From positions 248,001-312,000 of the forward strand of contig JAFRAC010000007.1 of the NCBI GenBank assembly GCA_017405595.1: DNA of 64,000 nt. Reading direction: 5' to 3'. The notes under the pieces are model-generated. The model searched no databases and was not told the origin of the DNA. It saw only the letters and a list, made by a program, of their open reading frames with translations. The stretch is from Thermoguttaceae bacterium (GTDB taxonomy: Bacteria; Planctomycetota; Planctomycetia; Pirellulales; Thermoguttaceae). Positions 59,245 through 64,000 of the stretch are shown one piece after another. A program made the translations under genes and the position numbers. Within the stretch, counting starts at the first letter, position 1, and every line of letters starts with the position of its first letter.

Positions 59245-60435
59245 TCACGCGATAAACTCTTCGATCCGGTCGAACGCCTCTTTGATGTTGTCCATGCTGG
59301 TGGCGAACGAAGCGCGGAAATAACCGGGCGCGCCGAACGCGCTCCCCATGACGGTGGCGACCTTCTTCTGCGAGAGGAGTTCCAGACACCACTCGGTATC
59401 GGTATTGATCATCTTGCCGTTGTACTCACGGCCGAGATATTCCTTGATATTGACGAAGGCGTAGAACGCGCCCCCCATCTTGGGGCAGGTCATTCCCTTG
59501 ATGGCCGCGATCCGCTGCTCGACATAGTCGCGCCGTTTGGCGAACTCGGCAACCATCTTTGCGACACACGATTGGTCTCCCTCGATGGCGGCCAGCGCGG
59601 CGTACTGGCTGATGCTGCACGGGTTGCTCGTCTCCTGGCTCTGGAGCGCGCCCATCTTCTTGGCGACATTTTCGGGCGCCAAAGCCCAGCCGATACGCCA
59701 GCCGGTCATGGCGTACGTTTTGCTGACCCCGTTAATGACGATGACGCGGTCCTGCAGGCCTTCCCGCACGGTGGGGAAACTGACGAATTTGTTGTCGCCG
59801 TAGACGAGGTTCTCGTAGATTTCGTCGGCGAGAACAAAAAGATTGTTCTCGAGAACAATGTCGGCAAGCTGACCGAGCTCTTCGCCGGAATAGATGTTGC
59901 CGGTTGGGTTCGACGGCGTGCAGAGGAGGAACATCCGCGTTTTCGGGGTGATCGCCGCCTTGAACTGGTCGGGGGTGATTTTGAAATTGTTCGCCTCGTC
60001 GGTTTCGACGATCACGGGAACCGCGCCCGAAAGCTTGACCAGCTCGGCGTAACTGACCCAGTACGGAGCGGGAATGATGACCTCGTCGCCGGGGTTCAGC
60101 GTGCAGAAGAGGGAGTTGTGAATCGAGTGTTTCGCGCCGTTCGAAACCACGCAGGAAGTGAACGGGTATTCCAGACCGTGGGTCTTTTTGTAGTTGGCGA
60201 CCACGGCTTTTTTCAGTTCGGGAATCCCGCTGGCGACCGTGTAGCGTGTATGGCCTGCCCGCATCGCGCTGACGGCGGCCTCGCAGATATGCTCAGGAGT
60301 GTTGAAATCGGGTTCGCCCACACTCAGGTTGTAGACGGTTTCGCCCGACGCTTTCAGCTCTTTGGCCCGCGCCGACATTGCCAGCGTTGCCGAGGGTTCC
60401 ATCTTTTGAACGATCTTCGAAAGTTCAATCGCCAT
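59245..60435 (-). CDS. Aspartate-type pyridoxal-phosphate aminotransferase (class I, subgroup gamma)
   Basis: 396 residues. The PLP lysine lies in VSKTYAMTGWRIGW (~K238). Other motifs are TPSNPTGNIYS (~172), LADEIYE (~200), GHTRYTVASG (~61) and the C-terminal FRASFATS with the substrate Arg. The type matches thermophilic/Bacillus-like AspC (Ib). It interconverts aspartate and oxaloacetate and possibly other amino acids. An AAGGAG-type ribosome-binding site is present. A nested hairpin and a mini-ORF lie in the 100 bases upstream. Confidence 0.93.
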   Translation of the reverse strand: MAIELSKIVQKMEPSATLAMSARAKELKASGETVYNLSVGEPDFNTPEHICEAAVSAMRAGHTRYTVASGIPELKKAVVANYKKTHGLEYPFTSCVVSNGAKHSIHNSLFCTLNPGDEVIIPAPYWVSYAELVKLSGAVPVIVETDEANNFKITPDQFKAAITPKTRMFLLCTPSNPTGNIYSGEELGQLADIVLENNLFVLADEIYENLVYGDNKFVSFPTVREGLQDRVIVINGVSKTYAMTGWRIGWALAPENVAKKMGALQSQETSNPCSISQYAALAAIEGDQSCVAKMVAEFAKRRDYVEQRIAAIKGMTCPKMGGAFYAFVNIKEYLGREYNGKMINTDTEWCLELLSQKKVATVMGSAFGAPGYFRASFATSMDNIKEAFDRIEEFIA

Positions 60436-60478
60436 TTGTTCCTACTCCTTGCAATCTAAGGGATCTATCAAGTTCAAT

Positions 60479-60525
60479 GCCCCTTGACGCTTACCGAACA
60501 CCGCGTTCGGAAAACACCAAGGGGC
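60479..60525 (-). promoter_or_regulatory. Nested stem-loop in the aminotransferase leader
   Basis: Outer repeat GCCCCTTG (60479-60486) / CAAGGGGC (60518-60525), inner repeat CCGAAC (60494-60499) / GTTCGG (60505-60510). It lies 44-90 bases before the aminotransferase ATG. There is no T-tract. Confidence 0.5.
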
Positions 60526-60553
60526 TGTTGTTCATCGTTCGGGGTCCTTTTAA

Positions 60554-60574
60554 GCCGGTTCGTGCCGAACCGGC
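60554..60574 (-). terminator. Hairpin after hcp
   Basis: Perfect 8-bp stem GCCGGTTC (60554-60561) / GAACCGGC (60567-60574) with a 5-base loop, immediately after the hcp stop; followed by TTAAAAGG, so the T-run is poor. Confidence 0.4.
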
Positions 60575-60580
60575 CCGGGG

Positions 60581-62482
60581 TTACGCGTTCAGAATCGGCG
60601 CCAAATCGTTTTCGGGGGTCGAGATCACTTTCAGCCCGAACTGTTCGGAAAGGAGGTTCAGCACCTCGGGGGACAGAAACGCCGGAGCGGTAGGACCGAT
60701 ATGAATGTTCCGGACTCCCAGGGAAAGGAGGGAGAGGAGAACCGCGACGGCTTTCTGCTCGTACCAGCTCAGGAAGTACGAGACCGGCAGGCTGTTGATC
60801 TCTTTACCGGTTTCTTCGGAGAGGAATTTCAAAATCCGGATCAGCGACCAGGTGTCGTTGCACTGGCCCGCGTCCCAGAGACGGGGAATCGCGTTAATGA
60901 GCGGCTGGAGCTTGATCGAATTGAAACGGTACTTCCCGCATCCGCAGGTGAGAATGACGCAGTCGCCCGGCACGGCTTCGGCCAGCTGGGTAAAGTAATT
61001 CCGGGATTCCTGAATGCCGTCGCACCCGGCGATGACGAAAAAGTGTTTCAGCTCGCCGCGCGCCAGAGCGCGTTTGATTTTATCCTGGTTCTGGATGACG
61101 GTATCGGCGCCGTAGCCGACGGTCAGCTTTTCGTTTTCGCCGGTTCCGGAATCGAAATAGCCGGAAGAGTCGAACGCGGCCTGAATCACCGGCGAAAAGT
61201 CCTTGCCGCCGTTCTTTTCTTCTTCGATATGCTTGACCCCGGGCCAGTAGGCCGGACCGGTGGTGAAGATGTAGTCGGCGTAGCTTTCGCGCGGTTTCTG
61301 AATGCAGTTTGTCGTCATCAGGATCGCGCCGGGGAACGTGTCAAATTCCTTCTGCTGGTTCTGCCAGGCGGTTCCGAAATGGCCAACCAGATGGGAGAAC
61401 TTTTTCAGGCCCGGATAGGCGTGGGCGGGGAGCATCTCGCCGTGGGTATAGACGTTGACCTCTTTGTTTTTCGTCTGTTCGAGCAGCTGATAAAGGTCCG
61501 AAAGATCGTGCCCTGAGACGAGAATGCACTTTCCGGGCACGGGACTGGTCGAAACCGAGGCCGGACGGGGAACCCCGAACCGGAACTGATGGAGCCGTTC
61601 AAGAAGCTCCATCGCGATCAGGTTCAGTTCGCCGATTTTGAGCGCCGAGGCGAGCAGCGCCGAAGGATCGCTGGTTTCGTCGATCTTCCCGACCTCTTCA
61701 AAGAGACCGTCGAGGAGAAGCGCTTCTTTTTCTTCCCACTCGCCGACCGCCTTTTCGTTCATCTCGACCTCTTTCTGGAGGGCGAGCTTCTTTTCGCGTT
61801 CGTCTTTGTTGCGGCTGCGGATCTCTTTAATGCGGAGCTTGGTCCCCTCGGTCTCGAGACGGATCGCTTCGCGCGCTTCGCAGCCGGCGGTGTAGAAATG
61901 CCACGTGTAGGCGGCGGTGCCCCGCGCGCCGTAGAGAATCAGTTCTTGCAGGCCGACAATGGTTTCCCCGGCTTCGGCGGCACGGGACGCGATCGAAAAT
62001 TCGGCGCCCTGGGCGACAAGTTCGTCGATTTGAGAGGCGATTCCGTCGTCGGAAGTTTCCGCCGACGGGGAATTCGGCTGGCTGATCTGCTGCTCGAAGC
62101 TTTCGGCGTCCTTCCTGAACCGTTCCAGGTCGTCGATGGCGACATCGGAACCGAGGTATTCGGCGAGCTGGAAAATATCGGCGGCCTTCGAGATGAGGCG
62201 CGCGATTTGGCACGGGTCGAAGTTGACGTTTGTCAGCGTGGCATAGAGCGCCTCGAGAAGAAACCGGTCGACAGCGCGGCTCGAGCGGATTTCGCTTTTG
62301 CCGGGACGCTTTTTCTTCGTGGGATACGGTTTTTGGCGGTACGCCGTTCTCTTTTGCGCAATCTGCTTGACCCAGCCGATGAGGAGGTCCTGCAGAGCGG
62401 CGGTTTTAGGATCTTTGCCGCAAATGCCGAACTCGGTGCATCCGGTTCCCCCGGCGGTCTGCTGACATTGATAGCAAAACAT
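60581..62482 (-). CDS. hcp: Hydroxylamine reductase / hybrid-cluster protein with insertions
   Basis: 633 residues, versus about 540-550 for the usual protein. The N-terminal 4Fe cluster has Cys3, Cys6, Cys15 and Cys21. Hybrid-cluster ligands are all identifiable: His and Glu in THGEMLPAHAYP, Cys in TTNCIQKP, IAGCDG, CGCGKYRF and GQCND, and Glu/Lys in WYEQKAVA. Extra length comes from a basic segment (~43-68, RTAYRQKPYPTKKKRPG) and a charged helical segment (~210-265). It reduces hydroxylamine to ammonia or NO to N2O in anaerobes. Electrons may come from a ferredoxin, perhaps that at 48284; no hcr is adjacent. Confidence 0.93.
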   Translation of the reverse strand: MFCYQCQQTAGGTGCTEFGICGKDPKTAALQDLLIGWVKQIAQKRTAYRQKPYPTKKKRPGKSEIRSSRAVDRFLLEALYATLTNVNFDPCQIARLISKAADIFQLAEYLGSDVAIDDLERFRKDAESFEQQISQPNSPSAETSDDGIASQIDELVAQGAEFSIASRAAEAGETIVGLQELILYGARGTAAYTWHFYTAGCEAREAIRLETEGTKLRIKEIRSRNKDEREKKLALQKEVEMNEKAVGEWEEKEALLLDGLFEEVGKIDETSDPSALLASALKIGELNLIAMELLERLHQFRFGVPRPASVSTSPVPGKCILVSGHDLSDLYQLLEQTKNKEVNVYTHGEMLPAHAYPGLKKFSHLVGHFGTAWQNQQKEFDTFPGAILMTTNCIQKPRESYADYIFTTGPAYWPGVKHIEEEKNGGKDFSPVIQAAFDSSGYFDSGTGENEKLTVGYGADTVIQNQDKIKRALARGELKHFFVIAGCDGIQESRNYFTQLAEAVPGDCVILTCGCGKYRFNSIKLQPLINAIPRLWDAGQCNDTWSLIRILKFLSEETGKEINSLPVSYFLSWYEQKAVAVLLSLLSLGVRNIHIGPTAPAFLSPEVLNLLSEQFGLKVISTPENDLAPILNA

Positions 62483-62538
62483 ATGGTTTCCTCTTGATTA
62501 TTGTTTAAGCGGTTCCTCCCCCGCAGAAAGTTTACCCC

Positions 62539-62566
62539 ATTATATCAGCTACCGGTTTTTGATAAA
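62539..62566 (-). promoter_or_regulatory. Promoter for hcp
   Basis: Minus strand: perfect -10 TATAAT (62539-62544), 16-base spacer, weak -35 TTTATC (62561-62566). No clear NsrR or HcpR operator was recognised. Confidence 0.4.
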
Positions 62567-62594
62567 GGGTATAAAAATTTTTTCTTCAGGTCTC

Positions 62595-62622
62595 TTGACG
62601 GAAACGAAAAACTAAGTAAACT
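62595..62622 (+). promoter_or_regulatory. Promoter for the tRNA pair
   Basis: -35 TTGACG (62595-62600), 16-base spacer, -10 TAAACT (62617-62622); start expected ~12 bases before tRNA-Leu. Confidence 0.6.
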
Positions 62623-62640
62623 TGCTTGTACAAGTCAAAC

Positions 62641-62726
62641 GCGGGAGTGGCGGAATTGGCAGACGCGTCAGGTTGAGGGCCTGATGAGATTTTTTTCTCG
62701 TGGAGGTTCAAGTCCTCTTTCCCGCA
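62641..62726 (+). tRNA. tRNA-Leu (anticodon GAG)
   Basis: Acceptor GCGGGAG pairs with TTCCCGC (one G·U). The D-arm is GCGGAATTGGCAGACGC. The anticodon stem TCAGG / CCTGA holds loop TTGAGGG (anticodon GAG). A long variable arm (AGATTTTTTTCTCGT) is class II as for Leu. The T-loop is TTCAAGT. The encoded 3' CCA is absent. Confidence 0.95.
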
Positions 62727-62733
62727 CTTTCCA

Positions 62734-62762
62734 AGCCCCGTGAGTTATCACGGGCTTTTTTG
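62734..62762 (+). terminator. Terminator-like hairpin between the tRNA genes
   Basis: AGCCC(C)GTGA / TCACGGGCT stem with one bulged C and a GTTA loop, followed by six T. Confidence 0.65.
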
Positions 62763-62770
62763 TTTACAGT

Positions 62771-62844
62771 GATCCCGTAGCTCAATTGGATAGAGCGTCG
62801 GCCTCCGAAGCCGAAGGTTGCTGGTTCGATTCCAGTCGGGGTTA
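62771..62844 (+). tRNA. tRNA-Arg (anticodon CCG)
   Basis: 74 bases. Acceptor GATCCCG / CGGGGTT with two G·U pairs, D-arm GCTCAATTGGATAGAGC, anticodon stem TCGGC / GCCGA with loop CTCCGAA (CCG), T-arm CTGGTTCGATTCCAG. The 3' CCA is not encoded. Reads CGG codons. Confidence 0.93.
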
Positions 62845-62900
62845 TCCCTTCCAGGCTTTTAGTTTGCGGTCTTTGGACCGGTTTCCCTCCCGGTTTAGCA

Positions 62901-63785
62901 ATGGAAAATCTGGCCCGATTCAAAAAGATTCTTCGGACTTCCGTCCCCCTGGCGATGCATACCTGGCTTCAGCTTGGCGGCCAGGTCGAGTATTTTGCCG
63001 AACCCCGTTCCGAAGACGAGCTCATCGATTTGCTCCAGGCCGCCCAAAAAGAGGGGATTGAGCTCCGTTTCCTCGGTACCGGCACGAATGTTCTGGTCTC
63101 CGATTCGGGTGTTCCCGGCATGGTTGTCCGCCTGAGCGCCCCCGAATTCTGCAAAATCGACACCGATCCTGCTTCCGCAACGGTCAGTGTCGGCGCAGGG
63201 GCCAAACTGGGCCGTGTCATCACCAGCGCTGTTTACGGCGGTCTGGCCGGGTTAGAGGGGCTGATCGGCATTCCCGGCACCGTCGGGGGCGCCGTTCATA
63301 ACAACATTTCCACTTCGGACGGCGATATCGCCCAATGGATCGAGTCGGTTCGTGTCGTCCGTCCCGGCGGCGAGGTCGCCGAGTTTGCCGGCGAACATCT
63401 CGATTTTGCCGAAACCGACGATCCGTTTGAAAACGGCATTATCACGGCCTGCCGGTTCCGTCTTCTTCCCGAAGAGGCCGAAGAGCTTTCACGCCGTCTG
63501 CAGAAGATCTGGATTCTCCGCAAAAAAGGTCAGCCGATCGGCTACCAGGGGGCGGGGTGGCTTTTCAAAGATCCTTCCGGAGCGAGCGCTTCGGAACTGA
63601 TCGACGATGCCGGTTTAAAGGGGACGCGTATCGGCGGCGCGGTCATCTGCGACCGCAACCCCAACTTTGTTTTGGTCGAGCCCGAATGTTCCAGCGACGA
63701 TGTCCATCGCCTGATCCGCCTGATTCAGACTCAGGTCCGTGAACGTTCCGGCATCGAACTCGAAACAGACCTGACTTTATGGTAA
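62901..63785 (+). CDS. MurB-like FAD protein lacking catalytic residues
   Basis: 294 residues with the full MurB layout: FAD phosphate loop [12 protein letters not shown] (~58-69), [16 protein letters not shown] (~120-135) and the MurB_C domain. Three catalytic positions differ from UDP-N-acetylenolpyruvoylglucosamine reductase by eye alignment. FGYRxS is FAETDD (169-174), losing the Arg. The proton-donor Ser/Cys of GSxFKNP is Trp220 in GWLFKDP. The C-terminal Glu is Asp290. So FAD binding looks kept but reductase activity is doubtful. No Shine-Dalgarno is clear before ATG 62901. purC follows after 13 bases. A genuine MurB would then be needed elsewhere. Confidence 0.8.
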   Translation: MENLARFKKILRTSVPLAMHTWLQLGGQVEYFAEPRSEDELIDLLQAAQKEGIELRFLGTGTNVLVSDSGVPGMVVRLSAPEFCKIDTDPASATVSVGAGAKLGRVITSAVYGGLAGLEGLIGIPGTVGGAVHNNISTSDGDIAQWIESVRVVRPGGEVAEFAGEHLDFAETDDPFENGIITACRFRLLPEEAEELSRRLQKIWILRKKGQPIGYQGAGWLFKDPSGASASELIDDAGLKGTRIGGAVICDRNPNFVLVEPECSSDDVHRLIRLIQTQVRERSGIELETDLTLW

Positions 63786-63798
63786 AAGGAAACCTCTC

Positions 63799-64000
63799 AT
63801 GCTTTCCCGAGCGATTTGTACGACGTCGATTCCCGGCATGACCCCGAAAAAAGGGAAAGTGCGCGATGTTTACGATTTCGGCGACACACTCCTCCTGGTC
63901 AGCACCGACCGGCTGAGCGCGTTCGATTTCATCCTGCCGACCGGAATCCCCGACAAGGGAAAAATCCTCAATCAGACCGCCGAATTCTGGTTCGACCGCC
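63799..64000 (+). CDS. purC: Phosphoribosylaminoimidazole-succinocarboxamide synthase, N-terminal part
   Basis: 67 residues are visible before the window ends. [27 protein letters not shown] is the SAICAR synthetase N-terminus (GKVRDVY, STDR.SAFD). It catalyses the ATP-dependent joining of CAIR and aspartate in purine synthesis. AAGGAA precedes ATG 63799. Truncated by the window edge. Confidence 0.93.
   Translation, partial: MLSRAICTTSIPGMTPKKGKVRDVYDFGDTLLLVSTDRLSAFDFILPTGIPDKGKILNQTAEFWFDR

Overview
The window reads as chromosomal DNA of a Planctomycetota bacterium, most likely Pirellulales. This is inferred from protein families I recognise, not from a marker-gene tree. The evidence is a TerB-like tail of the planctomycetal M48 peptidase type, a small basic protein of the DUF6800 kind, long planctomycetal ABC-exporter operons, a GldF-GldG fusion, a secreted WD40 protein and many lineage-specific hypotheticals. 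A hydroxylamine reductase (Hcp), a small 2x[4Fe-4S] ferredoxin and a LutA-like Fe-S protein point to anaerobic or microaerobic life. Coding density is high, ATGA and TAATG overlaps are frequent, and GTG or TTG starts occur. I saw no insertion sequence, prophage or CRISPR array.

Layout. 1-6.4 kb: peptidase tail, uvrA, hisA (-), an ACT-domain sensor (-) and an orphan histidine kinase. 6.5-14.7 kb: a small membrane protein, a LutA-like protein, a large lipoprotein, an MBL-fold hydrolase and a GldA / GldF-GldG exporter. 14.7-17.5 kb: an ArsR/SmtB zinc-type repressor with a visible operator, then a P1B metal ATPase. 17.6-26.5 kb, all on the minus strand: PfkB kinase, DEAD helicase, TPR protein, response regulator, then a tight KAS / ACP / two CrtI-like oxidoreductases / FabZ cluster. 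27-31 kb: a degenerate alpha-oxoamine-synthase-like protein, a thioesterase, a DUF4432 mutarotase-like protein and a hypothetical. 31-36 kb: dnaE (-) and a xylose-isomerase-like TIM-barrel protein behind a structured leader. 36-40 kb: hypotheticals, including a natural His6 membrane protein, and an RmlD-like protein with altered catalytic residues. 40-44.3 kb: DUF6800-like gene (-), then nadB-pyrE-MATE. 44.3-50.7 kb: REP-like palindromes, WD40 protein, TANGO2/NRDE protein, ferredoxin, secreted hypothetical and folC. 50.8-59.2 kb: ABC ATPase-permease-808 aa protein-77 aa membrane protein-hemE-glycosyltransferase. 59.2-64 kb: PLP aminotransferase, hcp, tRNA-Leu(GAG), tRNA-Arg(CCG), a MurB-like protein and the start of purC.

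The most interesting system is the KAS-ACP-CrtI-CrtI-FabZ cluster. Its gene content suggests an acyl-carrier-bound chain is elongated, dehydrated and then desaturated or isomerised by two phytoene-desaturase-type flavoproteins. It is reminiscent of gene sets proposed for unusual planctomycetal lipids. It is coupled by overlapping starts and stops to a response regulator and a TPR protein.

A second theme is enzymes that keep their fold but have lost catalytic residues. The alpha-oxoamine-synthase-like protein has Arg at the PLP-lysine position. The MurB-like protein lacks all three residues normally needed for reduction. The RmlD-like protein lacks the Thr and Lys of the SDR triad. These calls rest on motif alignment by eye.
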